This document shows positions 50,698-61,858 of a DNA stretch of 64,000 nt, in pieces. This DNA is from Ceratothoa steindachneri (Eukaryota > Arthropoda > Malacostraca > Isopoda > Cymothoidae). The notes below the pieces were generated by a model. That model did not search any database, was not told the origin of the DNA, and saw only the letters and a list, made by a program, of their open reading frames with translations. Within the stretch, counting starts at the first letter, position 1; each line of letters starts with the position of its first letter. A program made the position numbers and the translations under genes. The stretch lies in assembly GCA_963969495.1 (NCBI GenBank), contig OZ018330.1, positions 44,322,894-44,386,893 of the forward strand. Direction: 5' to 3'.

Positions 50698-52057
50698 TGG
50701 ATATGAAGTGACTGACAGGCTTGCCAGGCACTTCTCGTCGATATCTAACCAGACCGCACCTCACCGTTATCCTCCAGCTTTCCATCTCAGATCAGACAAG
50801 GACTATAACCGGTTATTTGCAATAAAAGATTTAAAAATCTTCCTGTCCTCATGTCGCCCTACTAGCCATGGTCCTGACAGAATCCTATACTCTCTGCTCA
50901 AACACTTACACGTTTCTGCTCTCCATTTTCTCCTCGATCTATACAACCGCATCTGGATTGAGGGCAGCTTTCCCACGGCATTGCTTACAGCCACTGTCGT
51001 GCCAGTCCTCAAACTGGATTTGGACCCTGCGGATGTTTCGTCATATCGTCCCATAGCCATGACTTGTTGTTCCTGCAAGGTCATGGAGAGGATGGTGGCG
51101 TCTCGTCTTTCTTTAATTGTCGAAACACAATCTCTTTTTCATGTATGCCAAACTGGCTTTTGCCAGTTTCGCAGTGTATTAGATCCACTCTTACGCCACA
51201 GCCACGGCGTGCAGGAGGCTTTCTCATACCGTAATGCCTTGTTGGTTGTCTTCTTTGACATTCGCAAAGCATACGACACTGTCACTAGATTCTCCATACT
51301 CTGGAGTTCCATTCTCTTAACTTCCGCAGCTGTATGCCAACTTTCTTCTCGGGATTCTTTTGCGATCGGTCCTTTGAAGTTTGGGTCGGTTTCTCTGCAT
51401 CTATTCCTTATCCACAGGAGGAGGGAGTCCCTCAGGGATCTGTCCTGAGTGCCCTCCTCTTCTCTTTCGTCATGAATACTGTTACCACTTTACTCCCTCC
51501 AACTATCAATAGCCTGCTCTACGCTGATGACCTGGTGATTTACTTTAGCGGTAAATTGCTATTTCTGGTCACCTGACAGGTCCAACTCGCGGTCACTGCG
51601 GCCGTGGATTGGGCGTCTTCCAAGGGTCTATCTTTTTTTCCTTCTAAGTCTTGTTCCGTTCTTTTCCGCCGCCGTGGAGGTTGACGGACCCTCGAGCGTC
51701 CGCTGCTTAGGTCTGGGACTCCGATCCTAACTAAGCAGTCAGTGAGGATCCTTGGCCTGGTACTTGACGATAAGTTCTCGTGGGCGCCTCACAGGGAACA
51801 CCTTCTGACTTCCACCTGCCCGGCACTCAAGTTTCTACGCCTTCTCTCCCACACTAACTGGGGCACTGACCACCGCACCTTGCTCCGCCTTTACGGTGCC
51901 CTTCTTCTACCCAAACTCGACTTCGGGTGTGAGGGTACGCCTCAGCATCCCCTTCTACCCTCCGACGTCTCGAACTCATACAAAACTCCGCTCTGCGGAT
52001 GGCTTCTGGAGCTTTCCGTTCCTCACCTGTCGCATTCCTTCGGGGAGATTGTAACGT
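50696..52057 (+). pseudogene. LINE-B ORF2, reverse transcriptase part
   Basis: Open to 51448: CRPTSHGPDRILYSLLKHL, VSSYRPIAMTCCSCKVMERM, TGFCQFRSVLDPL and VVFFDIRKAYDTV (first catalytic D). After frame changes at about 51290 and 51410 come EEGVPQGSVLSALLFSFV and SLLYADDLVIYF (catalytic YADD), then RILGLVLDDKFSW. Ends in SSPVAF-RGD-type text at 52057, where Gypsy-2 begins. Confidence 0.88.
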
Positions 52058-52705
52058 TTATCGGGCACCAAAACTACACTCTAACTCCAATCTATCCAAC
52101 CCGCTTCCCACACTAAGTCGGAAGTGAGAAATCGAGCGAGAAATGAAACGGATTGTATATACAGTCCTTTATTCACACAAAAAGCAAACAATTCTATCAC
52201 CCAAAAATATTTTCTATACAAAAGAAGAGATAAATGAGCAAACAAAAAACAATATACAATCGAATTCAAAGAGGCCTAAAAACATACAATCAAGCCTACA
52301 AAAAAAGAAAAGGCCTTGCGCTTACGTGTTTTCCCCCGGGGGAAATTCCTGCAGGCTGCCACTCGTGTGGGCACAATTGTTGCGTACGTCTTATGCGCTT
52401 AGCGCCTCCGAGCTCAGATTATTTATATGCGATCCGGTCGGGGTCGAGAGGCTATATAAAGACCTCCTGTTATACGTATTATCCACGAATAAAAGAAGGA
52501 CGTGTGACAATTTCTATTATTGGCTCCAATTATTTAATGCCAGCACTCTTTACAAAAGGAAAGATTAAATTTTGGAGTTTTGAAAAATAATAATAGATTG
52601 GCTTTTTGTTTTAAATATAATGCTATATCAAAACTACATGCAATCTTTACAGAATAGGGCTCCTCGCAAGGGAAAAAAAACATTTTAAACAAATCATGAA
52701 ATCAA

Positions 52706-52799
<94 letters not shown>
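52706..52799. repeat. (TA)n microsatellite
   Basis: About 94 bp in the Gypsy-2 3' LTR. Confidence 0.96.
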
Positions 52800-52801
<2 letters not shown>

Positions 52802-52802
<1 letters not shown>

Positions 52803-52919
52803 CTAAGGAAGTAGGGGGTGTGGTGGAGCGAATGAGAGAGTCTTTGTAGGGCCATTCTCCCACCCTAATTCCAATACCCTCTCCCTCCTTCTGTACGAGC
52901 GTGTGTGTGAATGGGAGAT

Positions 52920-52983
<64 letters not shown>

Positions 52984-53134
52984 AAAGCTCACAAAGTGCA
53001 CGTGAGTTGAAGTTATGCAGTTGTTTCAGGATTTTGTACCCCCTAATTAGGGTTCAAAGGTGGGTAGTCTAATCCTCCCTTCCACTATTTAAGGCAATGT
53101 ATGTTCAGCCTCCTGTTCATTCCTTGAAAAGGTC

Positions 53135-53137
<3 letters not shown>
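52802..53137. repeat. Inverted arm, left
   Basis: Reverse complement of 54313-54605, differing mainly by a 57-bp (TA)n here at 52923-52979. It includes the polypurine tract and LTR start (AAGTAGGGGGTGTGGTGG). Confidence 0.9.

Positions 53138-53195
<58 letters not shown>
53138..53195. repeat. (TA)n microsatellite
   Basis: About 57 bp, left of mariner copy 3. Confidence 0.95.
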
Positions 53196-53201
<6 letters not shown>

Positions 53202-53963
53202 TTATATACGAGGAGTGGTGAATAAGTTTTGCAATTCGCATATAAGGAAACGAGTTATGAGCAAAAGTGTTTTATTATTTTTCAATATAACTACCCTCGA
53301 CTTCAATGCACTTGCGCCACTTGTCCCTGAGGCTTCGAATTTCCGACAACTAGAAATCTTCCGACTGCTGTTTAATCCACTCCTGGACGGCGGGCTGGGC
53401 ATCTTCATCGTCCTCAAACCGGCGTCCACGCAGTGCAGCCTTGAGCTAGCGGAATAAAAAGTAGTCGCTAGGGGCCAGATCTGGACTGAAGGAGGGATGG
53501 TTGAGCTTCTCGAATCCACACTCACGTACGGCAGCTTGTGCAACTCTGGCCTTGTGGACTTTGACAACGTTGAAGTCGATCATGGCGCATGAGGTTTCTA
53601 GGGACCCAACGGGCAGATACCTTGGTCATGGCCTAAATTGTCGTGGATGATGTTGATAACACTTCCATGTGATATTCTAAGTTCTCGCTCGATTGTTTCG
53701 ACCTTCACCCGTCGATTTTCGAGGATCCTCCTCTCCACACGGGCCACATTGTCCTCGTTGGTCACGTCTGAAAGGCGTCCTGGTTGGGGGTCATCTTCAA
53801 GGGACTCATTACCATGGCAGAACTTCCTATTCCAGTGAGCAATGGTTGCATAGGAAGGGGCGGTGTCGGTGTACACTACAACCATGCGTTCATGGATCTC
53901 TTTTGCATTCTTGCCTTCCTTGGTCAAAAAATTGATCACTGCGCGGTGCTCAACCTTCTCCAT
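53202..53963 (-). pseudogene. Deleted mariner transposase
   Basis: Start MEKVEHRAVINFLTKEGKNA at 53963, then both DNA-binding parts (WNRKFCHGNESLEDD, GRLSDVTNEDNVARVERRI). The deletion removes the first and second catalytic Asp blocks. The third-Asp block is kept and intact here, LAPSDYFLFR in sense, although a stop follows. It could at most encode a DNA-binding fragment. Confidence 0.88.
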
Positions 53964-54140
53964 TGTTGAAAAATTTGTGACTGACGATCTGCGATCAGCT
54001 ACTGCTTCTTAAATAGACGAGGCAGCAGCGTGCGTCTGCAGGTTCTGACTTGTCATTACTTGTTCTAACACCCCTACAAACAGCCATCCCCCTTCCTCTG
54101 TTTTTCCCTACCGATTCGCAAAACTTATTGACCGCCCCTC
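53209..54140 (-). mobile_element. Mariner copy 3, internally deleted, both ends present
   Basis: Ends CGAGGAGTGGTGAATAAG and CTTATTGACCGCCCCTCG, flanked by TA and sitting between TA tracts. 932 bp, the length expected from the 1293-bp copy minus a 362-bp deletion. The junction CAACGTTGTCAAAGTCCACA is the one seen in copy 2. Confidence 0.92.
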
Positions 54141-54267
<127 letters not shown>

Positions 54268-54293
54268 AAAGAAAAGTGAAAATCGAATCCAAG

Positions 54294-54327
54294 CTCTTTC
54301 GTCTTTATTCTTAAAGACCTTTTGAAG
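54294..54327 (-). ncRNA. Hammerhead-like core motif (d)
   Basis: The minus strand has a perfect 7-bp hairpin GTCTTTA-AGAA-TAAAGAC followed by GAAAG, preceded by CTTCAAAAG in place of CUGANGA. Stem II and GAAA are well kept, the other core half is degraded. Confidence 0.38.
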
Positions 54328-54605
54328 GAATGAACAGGAGGCTGAACATACATTGCCTTAAATAGTGGAAGGGGGGATTAGACTACCCACCTTTGAACCC
54401 TAATTAGGGGGTACAAAATCCAGAAACAACTGCATAACTTCGACTCACGTGCACTTTGTGAGCTTTTTTCATATACATATATAAACATCTCCCATTCACA
54501 CACACGCTCGTACAGAGGGAGGGAGAGGGTATTGGAATTAGGGTGGGAGAATGGCCCTACAAAGACTCTGTCATTCGCTCCACCACACCCCCTACTTCCT
54601 TAGGA
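54313..54605. repeat. Inverted arm, right
   Basis: Pairs with 52802-53137. In its normal place at the LTR-polypurine tract boundary of Gypsy-2. Confidence 0.9.
54589..54603 (-). other. Gypsy-2 polypurine tract
   Basis: Minus strand TAAGGAAGTAGGGGG directly before the LTR start TGTGGTGG; it primes plus-strand DNA synthesis in this family. Confidence 0.85.
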
Positions 54606-54943
54606 CATACGACCACAGTCACTCACAATACACTCTCAATCCCTACTCATGGTACCTTTTATACTCAATTGCGCCCCTCTGTACCCATTCACACTGGTGC
54701 ACACGTCCCTGGCTACGCGTATCAATCTGTATGGGTCGTTCGTCAGTCGTCCTGTCAGTCTTCTCGTCACTATCTATCATTTCGTCCACCATACTTTTAG
54801 GCTTCATTACTAGCTCTCCCATCTCTCGACAGAACTCTTTCATATTCTTCCGTTCAGAACCTTCACTCTTCATACCCCCATTCATCAGCTCCTCACTCAC
54901 AGCTCTCATTCAACTCAAAGTACACTCGTGCGGAACAGACAAA

Positions 54944-55740
54944 TCACACATCTCCTCTACTCTCATAGGCTATACCAGGAACCCCTTCAACTGGTTCCCA
55001 CCAGAAGCCAGAAAAGTCAGCCACCTCCTCATTCTCCACATCAAACTCACCTCTACCCTTACCATTCGTAAAACCAGAAAAATCAGTCACACTTGGTTCA
55101 TTCTGCCCAAGGACACTATCATTCATACTGTTCTCAAAACCAGAAAAATCAGCCACAGGCAGCTCACTGCCTTGTCTACTTACATCAGCCAAATCACTCA
55201 CCTCTTATGCAAACACTCAATCTCTCTCTCATGCTCCCCCATACCAGAAAGACTCTCCTCAGATTTACTTCCATTCGCACTCGCATTCTTCCTTTCACTC
55301 TTCTTTGCACGCTTTCTACTCATCGAGACCAAGACAAGCTCTTTCCCAGACAGATCCATACTACCACAATGTATCTCATCATCATGCACCTTATCCCTCT
55401 CGCTGCACAGTCCATACGCCGGATGGCTCACCAGGTAGTCAGGAAGTTCTCTCCACCTCCTCAACTGACTCTGATGAGCCCGCACTCTCTCAGTTACACC
55501 TCCATTCAAACTCTCCAAAACATACGTCACACCATTCTCTCAGACTCTCACAACTCTATAAGGACCTTCGAACTTTTCACTCATCTTCGACACATTCAAC
55601 CTACCTTTTACTTCTTTTACCTTCAATACTTTTGCACCTATTTCAAACGAACGAAACATTTCATCTGCCTCACGCCATACACTCTGCTCACTTTCACTCA
55701 AACGAAACCTATCATTGACTCGCCTTTAAAATTTCATAAC
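54944..55740 (-). pseudogene. Gypsy-2 pol C-terminus: GPY/F module and DFSGF repeats
   Basis: The minus strand reads LNVSKMSEKFEGPYRVVRV and VTYVLESLNGG, the GPY/F chromatin-contact module after integrase (about 55600-55500). An acidic and Lys-rich tail follows. After a stop at 55198 the tail has three copies of V-A/T-D-F-S-G-F at about 55155, 55085 and 55015. No known function for the repeats. 54610-54940 continues as a diverged tail and 3' untranslated DNA. Confidence 0.75.
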
Positions 55741-55787
55741 AAACTGACACAAGGACACCCCAGTTGCACTATGCACCGCCGAATTAT

Positions 55788-56440
55788 TCACCCATAACAC
55801 TCTACACAACCAACATCCCAGTCATTCAAAGTCGTACTCATCATTCTCAACATCTCACACAAGGTCCTAATTGTACATTCAGCCAACCCATTTGAAAACA
55901 GGAAATATGGAGTCGTTCTTACATGCTCCACACCATTCTCTCTCAACATTCGCTTATACACTTCACTCGCAAACTCAGACCCATTATCACTCAGACATCT
56001 CCTAGGCTTCCATACACACATAGGAAAAAACAACTGCTCAACCACGTGCGCAACAGTCACGCTCTTTTTATCTCTCATTGCCGCCGCATACGCAAACTTA
56101 CTTTTATGATCAACCATAACAACCACACCAACATTTTCAGCACTTGTACGAGGTAAAGACAAATAATCAATCACTACCAATTCAAACGATTCTTTCGCAT
56201 CAACTTTCAACATTGGCGGCTTTACTTGCACACCTTGCCCCTTTCGCTTCTAAAACCTTTTACACGTAGTTGCAACATCATTCTCATCAGTCCTCAGAAA
56301 CGGATGGAACACACGTTCCTTAATACACTCCCACAACTTAAACTTACCCATGTGACCATAATTATCATGCACAACTTTCGCCAGGCCAATCATACCAACC
56401 AAGAAGTTAACAGGTATGTACATACATATCACCCCCATCC
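55788..56440 (-). pseudogene. Gypsy-2 integrase
   Basis: The zinc finger side reads KVVHDNYGHMGKFKLWECI and, with the first Cys lost, TTCKRF (56340-56250). After a stop near 56250 comes the core: FELVVIDYLSLPRTS (first D), RRCLSDNGSEFASEVYKRM (second D) and FSNGLAECTIRTLCEML (E). Catalytic D-D-E is intact. It follows a frame change near 56685-56407 where an acidic linker is encoded. Confidence 0.87.
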
Positions 56441-56651
56441 TTCTTATGCCTCACAAAATATACAACATCCATACAAACCACAAAATCCTTAGCATACCTT
56501 TGAAAATCACTCAAACACTCAGACCATTCATTCAAATCAACACGCATCATCACACACCTCTTCAACTCACTGACAAAAAGACACATCTCTTGTATCTTTA
56601 GAATATCATCATTAGTTAAAATTTCATTCTCATTATCCATTACCAATTCGA

Positions 56652-57038
56652 TCATACCGAATATTTGAAAACATTCTTCGCACACTCATTCAACCTCATC
56701 ACCTCACATTCACATTTCATAACACAATCCTTATCAGCATCCAAAGACAAATCATTCAATCTCATAAAGTCCACACCAAGCAAGAAACAACACGGCATTT
56801 GCTCATCTTTCAGAATCACAAAGTCATGCTTCACATTCACACCATTACCCAAACTCATTCTCAGACTAACCTGTTCCCATTCCACTATCATGCCATTTCC
56901 TAATTTCACAGGCTTACGTTCACATCTAAACTCATCGTACTTACTCAGAATCCTCTCGTTTACTAACGTCACTTGCGCTCCAGTATCAATCAAACCACAG
57001 AAGAACCTTTCACTAACTTTCCCTCTCGCTTCCATCAT
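56652..57038 (-). CDS. Second retropepsin-like domain of Gypsy-2 (between RNase H and integrase)
   Basis: 128 codons open. It has the retropepsin active site FFCGLIDTGAQVTLVNERIL, a middle part with KLGNGMIVEWEQVSLRM and the C-terminal signature PCCFLLGVDFMRLNDLSL, like the hydrophobic-LLG-D-F ending of retroviral-type aspartic proteases. It lies in frame directly after the RNase H ORF, separated by one stop at 57045. Proteases of LTR elements normally precede RT; this element also has a degenerate one there. The active-site motif is intact here. Whether it is a functional protease or a clipped host-type domain is unknown. Confidence 0.75.
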   Translation of the reverse strand: MMEARGKVSERFFCGLIDTGAQVTLVNERILSKYDEFRCERKPVKLGNGMIVEWEQVSLRMSLGNGVNVKHDFVILKDEQMPCCFLLGVDFMRLNDLSLDADKDCVMKCECEVMRLNECAKNVFKYSV

Positions 57039-57044
57039 ATCAGT

Positions 57045-58841
57045 TCACCCATGTTCGCAATACACAGAAGGAACAAGCACACCAACATCAGCACTGACAT
57101 ACACACCGTCATCTACTCTCACATCACCACTCACCACACACTCATCTTTATCCAGACAATCATTCTTCTCCCTCATATACGAACACTTTTCAATTACCCA
57201 ATTGTAGTGCACACCGCTCAAACACTGCAGATGCCTCACGTTTGCATTCGAACCCTTCACTTTCTCATTCTTGTACACAATCGGCCTCTCACCACCAAAG
57301 TTCACATAAACAATCATTCCATACAAACGACTCACTACAATCAACACTTCTTGAAACGGTGGGACCCCTGGCATACACATCGCTCTCAATTCTTTCACAA
57401 AGTTCCGCACCCTCGCCATACCAATACTCTCAAGCTTCTTACATACTTCACTTATTACTTCCTTCCTTAAGTCATCCATAATATCGGGCACTCTCACATC
57501 TACTCCATGACTCTTCAAATCTTGAAAACCATTCCATACGCTCTCAAACAAGGAATCACCACCACCCTTACTGTCCTTTCCATCCATAATCCCTTTTGGC
57601 AAATACTCAGGATCACTCATTCCACACACATTTTCATCATTCGTACCAGGATACCTTGACATCAAATCATCCACTCTATTCCGTTCACCAGGCACGTACT
57701 CAATCCCATAATCAAAATCACTCAAATCTTCCAAAGTCCTCGCGCAACTACTATCAGCCCATTTCATACGTTGCAAATACACAAGAGGTTGGTGAACTGT
57801 TTTGATCACAAACTTAACACCATACAAAAACGGATGCAACACTTTCAAACAATACCTTATCGCAGTCAAATCTCGATCCACAGTCGAATACTTTCGCTCT
57901 GCCGCATTCATAGCCCCGGATACATACCCAATTATTCGCCTGACATTCTCTCCATTCAAACGCTGCTCTTGCATCAGAAAATGTCCCATATAGTACCCAC
58001 TCGCATCCGTATACAATTCAAGCATCGTAGCATTCACGCTATAGTCTGGGTATGCCATTTCAACATTTTCAACCGCTGCCTCTTTCAGTCCCTCATACGC
58101 TTCATTCGTCTTATCATTCCTCCTGGCAATTGTACTACCTTTCTTGCCCATCCACTCAATCAGAGGCTTACTCTCACCCAAACAATCACGTATGCACTTT
58201 CGTTGAAACTCAATCAAACCCAGAAACGACTTCAGCTGCTTCACAGTCACTGGTTTCGGAAACATTCGCACCTTCTCAATATTCTTCGGCGACTTTCGCA
58301 ACCCATTCCCACTCACCATATGCCCAAGGAACTCCACTTCTTTCACAAGCCATTCACACGTCGCTACTTTCATCTTCACACCATCACTCTCCAACGTTCT
58401 CAACACATCATTCACCAATCTCATATGCTCCTCAAAACTCTCAGCCATAATCAAAATATCATCTATAAACACAATCACATTCTTACTCGCAAACTTACTC
58501 AACACAACATCCATTGCCCGCTGGAAGGCACCGGGAGCATTAGCCAACCCAAAGCCGAGGTTCCGGAACTGATAATACCTTTTCGTAGAGGAAAAGCCAG
58601 TCACCGGCCGGCTCTCCTCAGCAATGGGCATCTGGCAATACTCTCGTACCAGATCTAGCTTTGTAAAACACTTCATCCCATGCATATTATACACACACTG
58701 AGATACCACATACATCGGAAGCCTCTCTTTTACAGTACTTTCGTTCACCTTTCGATAATCTACACACAGACGCAATATTCTATCCGGCTTACGTACAGGC
58801 ACAATCGGACTATTCCATGCACTCACACTTTCTTCAATCAC
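57045..58841 (-). CDS. Gypsy-2 reverse transcriptase and RNase H, open 598 codons
   Basis: RT: VIEESVSAWNSPIVPVRKPD-like start, LCVDYRKVNESTV, FTKLDLVREYCQMPIAEES (first D), FRNLGFGLANAPGAFQRAM, VIVFIDDILIMAES (catalytic F-I-D-D) and VEFLGHMVSGNGL. RNase H: MLELYTDASGYYMGHFL, RKYSTVDRDLTAIRYCLKVL (E to D) and PGERNRVDDLMSRY. About 200 further residues with no known domain precede the second protease. Upstream, 58842-58930 is eroded by one inserted G and stops. This is the best-preserved ORF of the element. Confidence 0.9.
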   Translation of the reverse strand: MIEESVSAWNSPIVPVRKPDRILRLCVDYRKVNESTVKERLPMYVVSQCVYNMHGMKCFTKLDLVREYCQMPIAEESRPVTGFSSTKRYYQFRNLGFGLANAPGAFQRAMDVVLSKFASKNVIVFIDDILIMAESFEEHMRLVNDVLRTLESDGVKMKVATCEWLVKEVEFLGHMVSGNGLRKSPKNIEKVRMFPKPVTVKQLKSFLGLIEFQRKCIRDCLGESKPLIEWMGKKGSTIARRNDKTNEAYEGLKEAAVENVEMAYPDYSVNATMLELYTDASGYYMGHFLMQEQRLNGENVRRIIGYVSGAMNAAERKYSTVDRDLTAIRYCLKVLHPFLYGVKFVIKTVHQPLVYLQRMKWADSSCARTLEDLSDFDYGIEYVPGERNRVDDLMSRYPGTNDENVCGMSDPEYLPKGIMDGKDSKGGGDSLFESVWNGFQDLKSHGVDVRVPDIMDDLRKEVISEVCKKLESIGMARVRNFVKELRAMCMPGVPPFQEVLIVVSRLYGMIVYVNFGGERPIVYKNEKVKGSNANVRHLQCLSGVHYNWVIEKCSYMREKNDCLDKDECVVSGDVRVDDGVYVSADVGVLVPSVYCEHG

Positions 58842-59118
58842 CCCCTAATCGTTCTAATTACCCACACTGCTCCTCAATCTCATCAGCAACCATACGCGGG
58901 AAATTTCTCATCCGCTAATAGATTGGGGTGCCCTCCTTCAGGACAATCTTAAATTCTGGGAGCTTTGCAATCCAGATCACCCTTACTGAGGACCCCCTTT
59001 CGCTCAAATAACATTCGATACACATCCTCCCTTTCATACTCAGTCAAACATTCATCCAATTTCACCATCCTTTTCACTTTATCATACGTTCACTCATAAG
59101 TTTCTTCATTCACAACAT

Positions 59119-59721
59119 TCACTCTGACATCAGTACAATCATCCACACCTGCCTCACTGACAGTGGAAAGGTGACCCAACACATCGCCAACTTGGATCCT
59201 CTCACCTGCCCTTTCACTCTGGGGTCCGCCTGCACACATACAAAAGGATCATTCATTCTCGTCAAGCCATCAAACACACAAGCAACACGCCTTACCTTAT
59301 AATGCGCACCCTTTCCATCCAATAACACAGTGTTCTCACCCCCATTCAAACTCACATCCTTACTCCAACTCACTCTAACAAACACCCTTTCACCCTTCAC
59401 AAGCATTATTACTCTCCAGAGAAGTCACCTCAATACAGCTAAAAACACTCCTCAAAACACTACCATCTTTCTCTACATCAACATACCATACATTCGGACA
59501 GCTGACCTTATCATTCCAATCATACGTACTTTCATACCACCAATCCCTACCAAACTTCCTTTACACTCTGACAGGAGGGCTTTATCACTCAGCTTGTCAT
59601 ACACGGCCTTATATACCAAGCTCATCTTGCATCCAGAATATATCAAAGCCAAACACTCAATCCTGTTCAATTCAATCTTCACACTCAGACACTCATACTT
59701 CATACCAGACAGCTCTTTCAC
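59119..59721 (-). pseudogene. Gypsy-2 first (usual-position) protease, damaged
   Basis: 59721-59473 reads LNRIECLALIYSGCKMSLVY then LVGIGGMKVRMIGM. The block has retropepsin spacing, but the catalytic Asp is Tyr (I-Y-S-G-C). A frame change near 59410 leads to VFVRVSWSKDV and DGLTRMNDPFVCVQADPR (59406-59119), of unknown role. No LLG-D-F ending is seen. Confidence 0.6.
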
Positions 59722-59795
59722 ACTAGACAGACTTACTTACACATTACTTGCACTCATGCACACAGAGAATACTTCACCAGGTACACTCTTACAAT

Positions 59796-61547
59796 TTAGT
59801 TTCCCGCTGCAGACTTTCCATCCACACCTTGCGCTCTCAGTCTAATCCAACACTTTTGATTCGAATGTCCTTCCATCGCACAATAGCTACATACATTCCT
59901 CTGGTCACGACACATCATCGCGTAATGATCAGCCTTTCCGCAATTACCACAAGCATACTTCATACTCCCCCCAGCAATCGCTCTACCATTCAACCTTGGA
60001 CAGTATTTCTTCAAATGTCCTCTCTGTTTACATTCGAAACATTCTTTCACACTTTCCTGGCAATCCTTTGTCATATGTCCCTTCTTACCACACCCAAAAC
60101 ACGAGTTAGACGTCCATCTACATTCCGCCAACGTATGCCCCTTCCTTCCAGACCTACGACATTCCACGATCTTTTTCACACCATTCGACCTCTCATTCGT
60201 TGTGACATACCTCGGTTGCTCCCTCATATACCCATTCATGGGCTTACCATTCATTTGTCCCCTTCCATTTGCCCATCCAGTCTGCCGGCCCAGGAAGCTC
60301 GACATCACCCCAGCTGGCGCAGCCCTCAGGGCATCCCGATAGCTGACAAACTGCTGAGGTGAAGGAAAGCTCCTGGGCTTCCTACCACCAACATGCACAC
60401 TATACCATCCATCCTCGTCTAAGTCACTTTCTTCATCAAATCGCCCATCTTACAGCAGTTCCAACACATCCTCCCACACCAACCGTTCACCTGTTAGTCT
60501 CATCCTCTCCTTTCTCTTTCCATTCAACCATTCACTCACCTGTCGCGGGATCTTGTCCAGGAATTTTCTCAACAGTTGCTTACACTCATTCACTCCATCA
60601 TTACCATACCTCTTTCTCGCCTTAGTCTCAAGCCTATGCGTATACATATTCACACTTTCACTTTTCCCCATGCGAGCCTTCTCAAATTCATTCATCCTTT
60701 TATACTTCACACTCTCTTTCATTCGTTTAACTTGCCCAATCAATCGCTTCTTTCCCACCTCATACCTTGGCTTACCCAGACTCGTGATCACGCGGAAAAA
60801 CTCTAGCACCTTCTCTTCCAAGCACTCGCTTAATACATTAACGAAATATGCCTTATTTCCCGGGTACTTGAGTTTACAATAACGCTCAAATTCCCTGAAG
60901 AATTCATTCACACTCTTCCCACTATGCAACCTAAACTTATCAACCTTTGGCACTTCTCTTATCAAAATACCTTTCCCCACGCTCACTTCACTCTCACTTG
61001 AGCTGCTCTCACTCTTACTTATGCCAATCATACATTCACTCTCTTCTTCATCTGAATACAACGAGTCCACACTCTTCCCTCTCACCTTCCGATCGTTTAC
61101 CTATGACCAAGTCTTCCTTACTCTCTTGCGTTCCACTCTCTTCCATTCCCCGTCCTTCCTATAACTCACAATCATCCTGTCCTCTCTAGACTCGCACACA
61201 CTCTCATTGATCCCATTATTCTCTTCTCCTTCGGTCGGAGCAGGGGTCAGGGTCGAAGGTTCTGGAACCGGTTCTGACCCCTTCATCATGTCATAGAGGT
61301 CCTGCATCCTCCTCTCAACCTCCTTTTGCCTCTCATCCATTTCCACCTTCATCCGATCAGTCTTTTCATTCATACCCACCATTTCACTCCGCAATCCCTC
61401 AATCACGCTCTTCAACATTATACATTCCTCCTCTTTCTGCCTCAACTCCAGCCTCAGTCTGACAATATCATCATAGAGGCCCTGTTCCAGAGAAACCATG
61501 TCCAAGGTTAGTAACAAAGGACAGAAGAAGGGAAACAAAACAATCAA
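59796..61547 (-). pseudogene. Gypsy-2 gag with zinc knuckles
   Basis: A single frame of about 580 codons with two stops, TAG near 61100 and TAA near 60447. The N-terminus is a coiled-coil-like segment (LELRQKEEECIMLKSVIEGL). A capsid-like middle has SGKSVNEFFREFERYC and SECLEEKVLEFFRVI. The C-terminus has four good knuckles, CFGCGKKGHMTKDC, CFECKQRGHLKKYC, CGNCGKADHYAMMC and CSYCAMEGHSNQKC, plus a first that lost one Cys. Five knuckles is more than the one or two usual in this group. The leader start (upstream of 61490) is unclear; MVSLEQGLYDD at about 61499 is a likely start. Confidence 0.87.
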
Positions 61548-61612
61548 CTACATCCAATCCGGTCACGGACTGCAATCCAATCCTGTCACGCTCCCAGTTT
61601 CGAGATCCCACG

Positions 61613-61629
61613 TCCTTATACGCTCGCCA
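61613..61629 (-). other. Gypsy-2 primer-binding site
   Basis: Minus strand TGGCGAGCGTATAAGGA, two bases after the LTR end CTACA. It begins TGG as expected for a tRNA 3' end primer; the tRNA is not identified. Confidence 0.65.
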
Positions 61630-61781
61630 AATGTAGCGGTTACCGAACCTACACTCTAACCCCAATCTATGCAACCCGCTTCCTACACTAAGTCAGACGT
61701 GAGAAATTGAGGGGAAAATGAAACGGATTGTATATAGTTCTTTATTCAAAAAATGTACAATTATATTTACAAGAGATCCCG

Positions 61782-61783
<2 letters not shown>

Positions 61784-61853
<70 letters not shown>
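61784..61853. repeat. (TA)n microsatellite
   Basis: About 70 bp in the Gypsy-2 5' LTR; not in the 3' LTR at the matching site. Confidence 0.96.

Positions 61854-61858
<5 letters not shown>

Noticed and set aside
55465..55490. CTGATGAG-type hammerhead core on the plus strand
   Set aside because: No stem II plus GAAA follows; it is antisense of the Gypsy-2 tail.
54551..58658. Long Ser/Thr/His-rich plus-strand frames over Gypsy-2
   Set aside because: Antisense of gag-pol; no domains, and composition reflects the complementary Glu/Val/Lys codons.
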